Shown one piece after another: positions 5,580-11,325 of a DNA stretch of 11,325 nt. The stretch comes from Actinomycetes bacterium (GTDB taxonomy: Bacteria > Actinomycetota > Acidimicrobiia > Acidimicrobiales > Palsa-688). The stretch lies in contig JAKAZH010000039.1 in NCBI GenBank assembly GCA_021815935.1, positions 1 to 11,325 of the forward strand. The letters run 5' to 3'. Within the stretch, counting starts at the first letter, position 1, and each line of letters opens with the position of its first letter. Both the position numbers and the translations under genes were made by a program. A model generated the notes under the pieces. That model had not been told where the DNA came from and ran no database searches. It was given only the letters and a program-made list of their open reading frames with translations.

Positions 5580-7328
5580 GTGAGAGTACTTCCGGCCGGG
5601 GAGAGAGCGGTTCTTGTGGAATGCGACAGCCGAGCGGAGGTGCACAGCCTGTGGCGTCACCTTCGCAATTTCGAGGGCTCTTCGATAGAGGATGTCGTCG
5701 CGGGCGCCTGCACCGTGGGGGTGACTTTCTCCCCCGACACGGACGCGCTGTTCGCTTCGGGCCGACTCGCCTCGTGGATCACTTCAGTCGAACAGCCGCC
5801 CTGGCACAACTCGGGTGACGCTGGCGGACCCTTCGCTCCGAGGCGGACTGTCACAATCCCGGTTTCCTACGACGGCCCCGACCTGGAAGCGGTCGCGGAG
5901 GCTACGGGTTTGACGACAACCGATGTCGCTCTATGCCACCGGTCTCGACCGTGGACAGTGGACTTCCTCGGTTTCTCCCCCGGCTTTGCGTACCTTTCGG
6001 GCGGCGACCCGAGACTTTGGGTCGCCCGGCTCGCCAAACCACGGCTGCGCGTTCCGGCCGGATCGGTCGGCGTGGCGAACGCCATGACCGCCGTGTACCC
6101 CCAGGCCACGCCGGGCGGATGGATGATCATCGGATCGACCAGCGCCGTGATCTTCGACCCGACGAGGGCCGAGCCGTGCCTGATGGCGCCCGGCGACCGT
6201 GTCGTTTTCGAAGCTGCAAGCGCGCCGCGCAGGCCGGAGCCACGTACGCCGGAGCCACGCACGCCGGAGCCACGCACGCCGGAGGCGCCGCCGCTTCGAT
6301 CAGGGAACGCTCCCGCCGCCCGCCGCGAATCCGTGCCCGATCGGAAGGACGGACGGCCCGGCCGGCCTCGAAGCCGAACAGGCGAAGCCCACGAGGAACT
6401 TGCATATCTCCACGTTCTTGAGAGTGGACCCGCCGCTACTATCCAGGACCTGGGCCGTCCCGGCTTCGCCCACCTCGGCATCTCGAGGGCGGGATCCGCC
6501 GATGCGACCTCGGCGCGCTTAGGCAACCGGCTTGTAGGCAATTCTCCGGGCAGCGCCCTCGTCGAATTGTTGCTCCCGGCGCGGGGATCGGGCGCCGTGT
6601 TGCGGATCGGAGCGGCTCGGACTGTCGCCGTGACAGGCGCGCGTGTGGATCTGACCGTCGACGGCATGCCGGGCCGCCAGGATTCTCCCCTCGCTCTACC
6701 AGCCGGGGCGGAACTGCGACTTGGATCCTCGAAGGGTGGACTTCGCGCCTACATCGCGATCGCGGGCGGCATTCAGGCCAGTCCGGTCCTCGCGAGCCTA
6801 TCCACAGACACGCTCTCGGGGCTCGGTCCGCCCGCCATTCGATCCGGCGATGTGCTCGCGCTCGGCGCCGTGCTACCCCTAGATGTGAACGTCGGTCTCG
6901 GACCGCCACCCAGGCGGGCAGCGCCATTCGGGCTCGACGCCCACCATCGCTATCCGATGCCGGGCGATGCCGTGTTGTTGGGGGCACGGCTCGGACCACG
7001 CGACGATTGGCTGGATCCGCATGGGATGAAAGTCCTGACGAGTGGCGTCTTCACCGTGAGCGACTCGACCGACCGCACAGGTGCGCGCCTCGACGGGCCG
7101 CGCCTATCGCTCGCTCGAAGCGCGCAGATACCCTCCGAGGCGCTGTTCGCGGGTTCCGTCGAGGTGACCTCCGACGGGACGCCGATCGTGATGTTGCGCA
7201 ACCACCCGACAACCGGCGGCTATCCCGCCGTCGCAGTCGTAGACGAAGCGGGCGTGGACATGCTGTCTCAATGCCCTCCCGGCGTACGAGTCCGGTTCCT
7301 CTTCCCTAGCCGAACGCCGGCAGCGTAA
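5580..7328 (+). CDS. 5-oxoprolinase subunits B and C fused in one protein (KipI-KipA/PxpB-PxpC)
   Basis: The 582-residue protein joins two subunits that are separate in E. coli. Residues 1 to about 212 match PxpB (KipI, allophanate hydrolase subunit 1 fold), with LPAGERAVLVE near the start, DFLGFSPGFAYL at 128-139, RVPAGSVGVA at 158-167 and TPGGW at 177-181. Residues from about 275 match PxpC (KipA, subunit 2 fold), starting LHVLESGPAATIQDLGRPG and ending with MLRNHPTTGGYPAVAVV near 538-554. The roughly 60-residue linker (213-273) is rich in Pro, Arg and Glu and begins with three PEPRT units. With PxpA it should form cytoplasmic ATP-dependent 5-oxoprolinase. GTG 5580 is the first start after an in-frame TGA at 5574-5576; no good ribosome site is visible. 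The fused form is known in other bacteria under the name 5-oxoprolinase/urea amidolyase family protein. Urea amidolyase activity is unlikely without a biotin carboxylase partner. The regulator gene converges 9 nt downstream. Confidence 0.92.
   Translation: MRVLPAGERAVLVECDSRAEVHSLWRHLRNFEGSSIEDVVAGACTVGVTFSPDTDALFASGRLASWITSVEQPPWHNSGDAGGPFAPRRTVTIPVSYDGPDLEAVAEATGLTTTDVALCHRSRPWTVDFLGFSPGFAYLSGGDPRLWVARLAKPRLRVPAGSVGVANAMTAVYPQATPGGWMIIGSTSAVIFDPTRAEPCLMAPGDRVVFEAASAPRRPEPRTPEPRTPEPRTPEAPPLRSGNAPAARRESVPDRKDGRPGRPRSRTGEAHEELAYLHVLESGPAATIQDLGRPGFAHLGISRAGSADATSARLGNRLVGNSPGSALVELLLPARGSGAVLRIGAARTVAVTGARVDLTVDGMPGRQDSPLALPAGAELRLGSSKGGLRAYIAIAGGIQASPVLASLSTDTLSGLGPPAIRSGDVLALGAVLPLDVNVGLGPPPRRAAPFGLDAHHRYPMPGDAVLLGARLGPRDDWLDPHGMKVLTSGVFTVSDSTDRTGARLDGPRLSLARSAQIPSEALFAGSVEVTSDGTPIVMLRNHPTTGGYPAVAVVDEAGVDMLSQCPPGVRVRFLFPSRTPAA
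6233..6286 (+). repeat. 15-bp in-frame tandem repeat, about 3.6 copies
   Basis: Units GCCGGAGCCACGTAC (6233-6247), GCCGGAGCCACGCAC (6248-6262 and 6263-6277) and a partial unit GCCGGAGGC (6278-6286) lie head to tail. Copies two and three are identical and the first differs by one base. The unit length keeps the frame and encodes PEPRT at the start of the PxpB-PxpC linker, so copy number can change without breaking the gene. Confidence 0.95.
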
Positions 7329-7337
7329 GTTACTCCC

Positions 7338-8009
7338 TCACGGCCAGCGGTAACGGTGCTCCGGCCTCCCCCCTCCGTAGCGCAGGGCAACCTCCACACG
7401 GCCGATCCGTTGCAGATGAGAAAGGTAGCGCTGAGCCGTTGCCCGGCTCAGACCCGTGCGTTGCGCGACGTCTTCGCAGGAAAGGTCGGACTCCGCGGCA
7501 CGAAGCGCTTCGACTATGACCCCCAAGGTCTGAGGGCTTTGCCCTTTCGGAAGCTTGCGAACTTCCGTGGATCTCACGGCGGCGTACAGATCGTCGATAT
7601 CTGTCTGGGTGATCTGCTGCATTCCAGCCATCTTCGCCCGCATGAGCCTGTAGGACTCGAGCACCTCCGAGAGGCGAGCAAAGCTGAACGGCTTGACCAG
7701 GTAGTCCAAGGTGCCGCCCTGCATCGCGCTACGCACGCTCGACAGATCCTGCGCTGCCGTGATCATTATCACGTCGACGTGCGCGATCCCCGGTTCGCGC
7801 AACTTTCGTAGAACCTCGAGGCCGGACAGGTCGGGAAGGTATACGTCCAACAAAAGGAGGTCAGGTCGCAGTCTCGCGACTGCGTCCAACGTCGCTTGAC
7901 CGCTGTAGGCCTCGCCGACCACCTCGAAACCGCTGATCTTCTCGACAAATGCCCTGTGCAAAGAAGCAACGCGGAAGTCGTCGTCTGCGACCACTACTGC
8001 GAGATTCAT
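7338..8009 (-). CDS. Response regulator, CitB/DcuR type
   Basis: The 223-residue protein has an N-terminal receiver domain and a C-terminal helix-turn-helix, the layout of regulators that pair with CitA/DcuS kinases to control uptake of small organic acids. Receiver residues are in place: the acidic pair Asp9/Asp10, the phosphorylation site Asp55 in LLLLDVYLPD, Thr84 in IMITAAQD, and Lys106 in YLVKPFSF. A linker around 110-170 leads to the HTH at about 178-207 (CEDVAQRTGLSRATAQRYLSHLQ), with GRPEHRYRW at the end as in this subfamily. Its ATG overlaps the kinase TGA (ATGA at 8006-8009), so translation is probably coupled. The likely targets are the divergent ABC transporter genes beyond the kinase, by analogy with related systems; this is not shown by the sequence. 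The gene ends 9 nt from the convergent pxpBC gene. Confidence 0.93.
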   Translation of the reverse strand: MNLAVVVADDDFRVASLHRAFVEKISGFEVVGEAYSGQATLDAVARLRPDLLLLDVYLPDLSGLEVLRKLREPGIAHVDVIMITAAQDLSSVRSAMQGGTLDYLVKPFSFARLSEVLESYRLMRAKMAGMQQITQTDIDDLYAAVRSTEVRKLPKGQSPQTLGVIVEALRAAESDLSCEDVAQRTGLSRATAQRYLSHLQRIGRVEVALRYGGGRPEHRYRWP

Positions 8010-9667
8010 CCGGCATGCACCGACGCTTCGACGCTACCCGGCGCCGGGCATTCCTCGATGCTCCCGCCGTTTGACGCTGTGGGATCTGGTGCGTTAGATC
8101 CCAGCACTTGGTCGTCTGCGGATCGTTCCAAGTCAAACTCGAGTGCTCCCGGGAGGTGGACTGTAAACACTGCTCCACCCGAGCGGGGATCGGCTCCCAC
8201 CTCGACGTGGCCGGAACGCTTGTAAACCAGTTGGCGTAGGACCGCGAGACCCAGACCCCTTCGGGCCCCGGTCCGAGACGATTTGGTCGTGAAGCCGTCG
8301 ACGAAGATAGCGTCGCGGTCGCTGTCCGCGACTCCGGGACCTGAGTCGGCAACCTTTATGATCAGGTCTGCGTCTTCCATCTCGACGCTCACCTCCACCC
8401 ATGCGGCGTTGCTGCCTTTAGCCGCGTCGATTGCGTTGTCGATCAAGTTGCCGACCACAGTGACCAAGTCCAAAGCCTCGATGACGCGCCCCTCGACGAG
8501 GGTGGACTCCCCGATGCGCAACTCGACCCCTTGCTCGCGACCGAGGGCGCTCTTGGCGACCAGCAGAGCGCCAAGCACCGGATCGCGAACGCCTGAGCCG
8601 ACCCGGTCGGCGAACTCGCGATCGTGCCATTGAAGCTGCGTGGCGAAGCGGACGGCCTCTGAGTATTCGCCTAACTCGACTAGACCGATCACGGTGTGGA
8701 TCCGGTTCGAAAAGTCGTGCGCCTGGGCACGCAAGGCTTCGGTGAGGCTCAGCGTGCCGTCCAGTTCCCGCAGAAGCGACTCAGATTCGGTCCGGTCGAA
8801 CAACGTCACCACGTGCCCGAGATCGCGCTCCTCCAAGGAGACCGGAACTCGGTTGACGACGAGCACCCTATCCTCACTCACGACGAGAAGGTCTTTCCCG
8901 TCGATATCCCCCGAGAGGGCCTGCAACAGCCGGCCGGCCGAGACAAGCACACTGATCGGCCGGTGAAGGTGCCGCCTCGGCAGGTGAAGAAGTCGCTGGG
9001 CTTCGGCGTTCGCGAAGCGGACCTTGTCGTCAGGGTCAAGTCCGACCACCCCCTCGCGGATTCCCGACAGGGTCGCCTGCTGTTCTTGAATGAGGTCGGT
9101 CACCTCGTCTAGCTCCAAGCCAAAAGTTCGTCGACGCAACCAACGGGTGACTGAGAGAGTGCCGAATATGGCGATGATCAGCGCAAGCAATGCGGCCTCG
9201 GCGACGTCGGTGATGAGTCGTAGCACCTCCGAGCGACCATTTGACCCGGGGCTGACGATCGTCAGAGTTGCGATCACAACTCCCTGCGTCGAGGTGACCG
9301 GAACCCGTATCACGTCGGCCGTACCTTGCCCGCCGGCGTGCGGCTTCCCTGACTCCACCGCTGCGCCGAGCGCGCCCCCGGTAACGTCAACGAACTTCGC
9401 CGCTTCGCCAATGCGCACTCCCTGAAGTAGTGCCTCCAAACCGGCCGTGTCGCCTGCGACAACTTCGCTACGGAACACCTTCGATGTTGCCACAGAGGTA
9501 GCCTCGGATAGCTGGCGTTGACGAAGCTCGCGACTTCCTTCGCCGCTACGAAACACTACGAGACTCGCCCCTATCGCCACCGAAACGGCGAACACGCAGA
9601 GTTGCAGCACCGCAAGCCTCGTCGATAAACCCAGTTTCGAAGCGTGTCTCGCTCGCATCCACAACAT
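8006..9667 (-). CDS. Sensor histidine kinase, CitA/DcuS family
   Basis: The 553-residue membrane kinase has a first helix at about 18-39, an extracytoplasmic sensor region of about 105 residues (41-146), a second helix at about 149-176, a cytoplasmic PAS-like region (about 187-295), and a kinase core. The phosphoacceptor is His317 in LRAQAHDFSNRIHTVIGL, the pattern of the CitA/DcuS class. The ATPase domain has the N box NLIDNAIDA (407-415), G1 DSGPGV (441-446) and G2 GLGL (471-474). The sensor region is somewhat shorter than the usual CitA or DcuS domain and its ligand motifs are not recognisable, so the signal is unknown. A tail of about 45 residues after the ATPase (508-553), acidic and Ser/Pro-rich, is unusual. 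ATG 9667 abuts a GGGG run; ATG 9658 has that run at a better distance and may be the true start. Confidence 0.93.
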   Translation of the reverse strand: MLWMRARHASKLGLSTRLAVLQLCVFAVSVAIGASLVVFRSGEGSRELRQRQLSEATSVATSKVFRSEVVAGDTAGLEALLQGVRIGEAAKFVDVTGGALGAAVESGKPHAGGQGTADVIRVPVTSTQGVVIATLTIVSPGSNGRSEVLRLITDVAEAALLALIIAIFGTLSVTRWLRRRTFGLELDEVTDLIQEQQATLSGIREGVVGLDPDDKVRFANAEAQRLLHLPRRHLHRPISVLVSAGRLLQALSGDIDGKDLLVVSEDRVLVVNRVPVSLEERDLGHVVTLFDRTESESLLRELDGTLSLTEALRAQAHDFSNRIHTVIGLVELGEYSEAVRFATQLQWHDREFADRVGSGVRDPVLGALLVAKSALGREQGVELRIGESTLVEGRVIEALDLVTVVGNLIDNAIDAAKGSNAAWVEVSVEMEDADLIIKVADSGPGVADSDRDAIFVDGFTTKSSRTGARRGLGLAVLRQLVYKRSGHVEVGADPRSGGAVFTVHLPGALEFDLERSADDQVLGSNAPDPTASNGGSIEECPAPGSVEASVHAG

Positions 9668-9975
9668 CCCCCGACCGCAGATGCGGCCTACGACGAACTT
9701 CCAGGTTAGATACTACCCACCGGCCTCACGCTCTCACACTCTTCGCCACTGTGCGGGTGCGCGACCGCCCACCGACACCAGCACGCAATATGAGCTAAAC
9801 GACCTAATCAAACACAAGCACTATTAATGCACTGAACATATCGAGTCGGTACCTGACACATTACCGTCACATCCGTCAGCCGAGAGCACCAGCTTCTCCG
9901 GTCCGTCGCACACCTCGGGGGTGGAACCTGACTCTGTTCTTTCTATCGTTCGGCTTCGGGCTGGTCACCTCGTCG
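9668..9975. promoter_or_regulatory. Divergent regulatory region between the sensor kinase and livH-like genes
   Basis: This 308-bp region is clearly richer in A and T between about 9785 and 9845 than the surrounding genes, as expected for promoters. TATTAAT at 9822-9828 is a plausible plus-strand -10 box, without a good -35. On the minus strand TAGTAT (complement of 9708-9713) could be a -10 for the kinase operon. CCGTCA occurs twice (9864-9869 and 9873-9878), a possible direct-repeat site for the response regulator. The last 48 bases (from about 9928) are probably coding, giving the first membrane helix of the LivH-type permease. No RNA gene or separate small gene was recognised. Confidence 0.4.
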
Positions 9976-10803
9976 GTGCTGGCGCTAAGTGCCGTTGGGT
10001 TGAGCCTCCAGTTCGGCGTGACCAACTTCGTGAACTTCGGCTACGGAGCACTGCTCGGGCTCGGAATGTATTTCACCTACGCCCTCAACACGAGCCTCGG
10101 TCTGCCCTTCTGGCTCGCCGCGATCGGAGGCACCCTGTTGACAGGCCTCGCCGCTGTGATCATCGACGCCCTAATTCTCGAGCCTTTCGTGCGCCGGGGC
10201 ACAAGCGGGTTCTTCATGCTGATAGTCACCTTCGGGCTCTCGCTCATCCTGCTGAACGTCATCCAACTCTTCTGGGGAGTGTCGTTCACGAAATTCTCGA
10301 TCCATCAAGGAACGCCACTCAAGATCGGGCCGCTCAGCTTCACGCCGAACCAGCTGGCGATCATTGCAATATCAATCGTTGTACTGGTCGGCGTCCATCT
10401 GCTGCTCACACGCAGCACTCTCGGACGGTCGATGCGGGCAATGTCCGACAACACCCCCTTGGCGAAGGTCAGCGGCATCAACACGGGTCGCATCACCATG
10501 TGGACGTGGTTTCTGAGCGGATGCCTCGCCGGACTCGGCGGCGTCACCCTCGCAATCAACACCGTTTCGTTCCAGGCATACACCGGCAACAACTTCCTGT
10601 TCGTAATCTTCGCCGCCGTAATTGTCGGTGGTATCGGCCAGATCTATGGGGCGATGATCGGAGCCATCGCGATAGGACTGGTCGTAAACCTCTCCGGCAT
10701 CTGGATATCCTCCGCATACCAGCTCGACTTGGCGTTTGCGGTTCTGGTGCTCGTACTTCTCGTGAGGCCGCAAGGCGTAATAGCCACCGTAGGCAAGGCT
10801 TAG
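9976..10803 (+). CDS. Branched-chain amino-acid/amide-type ABC transporter permease, LivH family
   Basis: The protein (275 residues from GTG 9976) is a multi-helix inner-membrane permease of the LivH family, which imports branched-chain amino acids, urea, short amides or related compounds with LivM, two ATPases and a binding protein. Family stretches include FGVTNFVNFGYGALLGLG at residues 13-30, LILEPFVRRG at 66-75, IVTFGLSLILLNVIQLFWG at 83-101, the ATPase-coupling loop LGRSMRAMSDNTPLAKVSGI at 149-168, and VIVGGIGQIYGAMIGA at 215-230, ending LLVRPQGVI. GTG 9976 is the first ordinary start in the frame, but it cuts the first helix: the codons back to about 9928 encode LTLFFLSFGFGLVTSS, which continues that helix. 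CTG 9934, with GGGTGGA about 8 nt upstream, would give 289 residues, closer to the usual 285-310. Substrate cannot be told from sequence. The LivM-type gene follows after 16 nt. Confidence 0.9.
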   Translation: MLALSAVGLSLQFGVTNFVNFGYGALLGLGMYFTYALNTSLGLPFWLAAIGGTLLTGLAAVIIDALILEPFVRRGTSGFFMLIVTFGLSLILLNVIQLFWGVSFTKFSIHQGTPLKIGPLSFTPNQLAIIAISIVVLVGVHLLLTRSTLGRSMRAMSDNTPLAKVSGINTGRITMWTWFLSGCLAGLGGVTLAINTVSFQAYTGNNFLFVIFAAVIVGGIGQIYGAMIGAIAIGLVVNLSGIWISSAYQLDLAFAVLVLVLLVRPQGVIATVGKA

Positions 10804-10811
10804 AAAGGAAG
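10804..10811 (+). promoter_or_regulatory. Ribosome binding site for the LivM-type gene
   Basis: AAAGGAAG begins right after the livH-like stop and lies 8 nt before ATG 10820. It is one of the clearest ribosome sites in the window and fixes the start of a gene that continues past the window end. Confidence 0.75.
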
Positions 10812-10819
10812 TCTGATCA

Positions 10820-11325
10820 ATGGGAGTCTTCTGGGGTTACGTCGCAACGCTCGCCGTCTACTTCTGCATCTACAACATCTTCGCCTTCGGGCTCAACATC
10901 CAGTTCGGTTACGCCGGGATCCTCGACTTCACGGTCATCACCTTCATGGCCATCGGTGGGTACTTCGCCGGTGTCGCGGTGCTCGGACCAGCGCAGCGGG
11001 GAACGGAGATCTACTACATCCTCGGGTTGAGCCTTCCGTGGCCCGTCGCGCTGGTTATCGGTGCTGTAGCCGCAGGCCTTCTCGGTTTCATAATCGGACT
11101 CATCGCACTTCGACGCCTGCGCAGCGACTACCTCGCAATCGTCACGCTGGCCTCCGGGTCGATCGTCTACGGGATCATCAACAACGACAACAAGATCTTC
11201 GACGGCGGGGCCGGACTCGTCGGAGTGTCCCAGCCGTTCGGTTCACACATAAGCACCAACCCGAACACCTACAGCGAGTTCTTCCTGATCATCTGCTTCG
11301 TGTTGATGGTCGGTTGCTGGCTGTT
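10820..11325 (+). CDS. ABC transporter permease, LivM family, 3'-truncated by the window end
   Basis: The first 168 residues of a LivM-type permease are present and the frame is open at the last base. LNIQFGYAGILDF at residues 25-37 corresponds to the LivM signature (usually LNLQWGYAGLLSF), and LRRLRSDYLAIVTLASGSIV at 97-116 to the conserved LR-LRGDYLAIVTL segment. Hydrophobic helices are visible at about 5-25, 38-56, 74-97 and 152-168. ATG 10820 follows a good AAAGGAAG ribosome site and starts directly in the first helix. With the LivH-type permease 16 nt upstream it forms the membrane channel of the importer; ATPase and binding-protein genes are expected downstream, since none lies upstream in the window. 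The usual LivM length is about 300-360 residues, so roughly half is missing. Confidence 0.92.
   Translation, partial: MGVFWGYVATLAVYFCIYNIFAFGLNIQFGYAGILDFTVITFMAIGGYFAGVAVLGPAQRGTEIYYILGLSLPWPVALVIGAVAAGLLGFIIGLIALRRLRSDYLAIVTLASGSIVYGIINNDNKIFDGGAGLVGVSQPFGSHISTNPNTYSEFFLIICFVLMVGCWL

Noticed and set aside
5507..5818. 103-residue plus-strand frame beginning between pxpA and pxpBC
   Set aside because: It overlaps the PxpB coding region out of frame and resembles no known domain.
6233..6286. Short tandem repeats as a CRISPR array
   Set aside because: The units are contiguous without spacers, only 15 bp long, and in frame inside a coding gene.
7329..7337. Bidirectional terminator between pxpBC and the response regulator
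   Set aside because: Only weak 5-bp pairing (GTTAC/GTAAC) is present nearby and there is no T-tract.
9921..11030. 369-residue plus-strand reading frame starting at GTG 9921
   Set aside because: It is Arg/His-rich, lies out of frame over the LivH- and LivM-type genes, and has no family features; it is a shadow.

Overview
The window reads as a high-GC chromosomal segment from an actinobacterium. Third codon positions are dominated by G and C, GTG starts occur, and several proteins have typical actinobacterial forms: a Streptomyces-like OtsA, a LytR_C protein with a Thr-rich linker, and a form-II-like CoxL end. An Acidimicrobiia-like soil or aquatic lineage is a guess from overall flavour and is not proven by any marker here. 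No rRNA, tRNA, CRISPR array, insertion sequence or phage gene was found.

Layout, left to right. (1) 1-296 (+): C-terminal tail of a molybdenum hydroxylase large subunit (CoxL/xanthine dehydrogenase family). (2) 289-1344 (-): glycerate kinase, overlapping that tail by 8 nt. (3) 1345-1629: divergent intergenic region with palindromes and a possible frameshifted small gene on the minus strand. (4) 1630-3048 (+): otsA, trehalose-6-phosphate synthase. (5) 2995-3918 (-): otsB, trehalose-6-phosphate phosphatase, overlapping otsA tail to tail by 54 nt. (6) 3932-4477 (-): membrane-anchored LytR_C-domain protein, first gene of the otsB operon. (7) 4478-4672: shared promoter region with an inverted repeat. 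(8) 4673-5500 (+): pxpA. (9) 5580-7328 (+): a fused pxpB-pxpC gene whose linker carries a 15-bp tandem repeat. (10) 7338-8009 and 8006-9667 (-): response regulator and sensor kinase of the CitA/CitB (DcuS/DcuR) type, with a 4-nt ATGA overlap. (11) 9668-9975: divergent, comparatively AT-rich regulatory region. (12) 9976-10803 and 10820-11325 (+): LivH- and LivM-type ABC permeases, the second cut by the window end.

How the genes work together. OtsA and OtsB make trehalose from nucleotide-glucose and glucose-6-phosphate, although they lie on opposite strands. PxpA and PxpBC together form an ATP-dependent 5-oxoprolinase that returns 5-oxoproline to glutamate. The two-component system faces the Liv-type importer across one regulatory region and probably controls it. 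With the 5-oxoprolinase next door, an amino-acid, amide or 5-oxoproline sensing, uptake and use cluster is a reasonable hypothesis, but the link is inferred from position only.

The most notable points are: the compact convergent junctions with no room for terminators; the divergent OtsA active-site motif (QDYQ instead of HDYH), pointing to the actinobacterial OtsA group that includes a GDP-glucose user; the PxpB-PxpC fusion linker; the lack of any ATG/GTG/TTG start that would give LivH its full first membrane helix; and the two coding-like frames upstream of the glycerate kinase gene.
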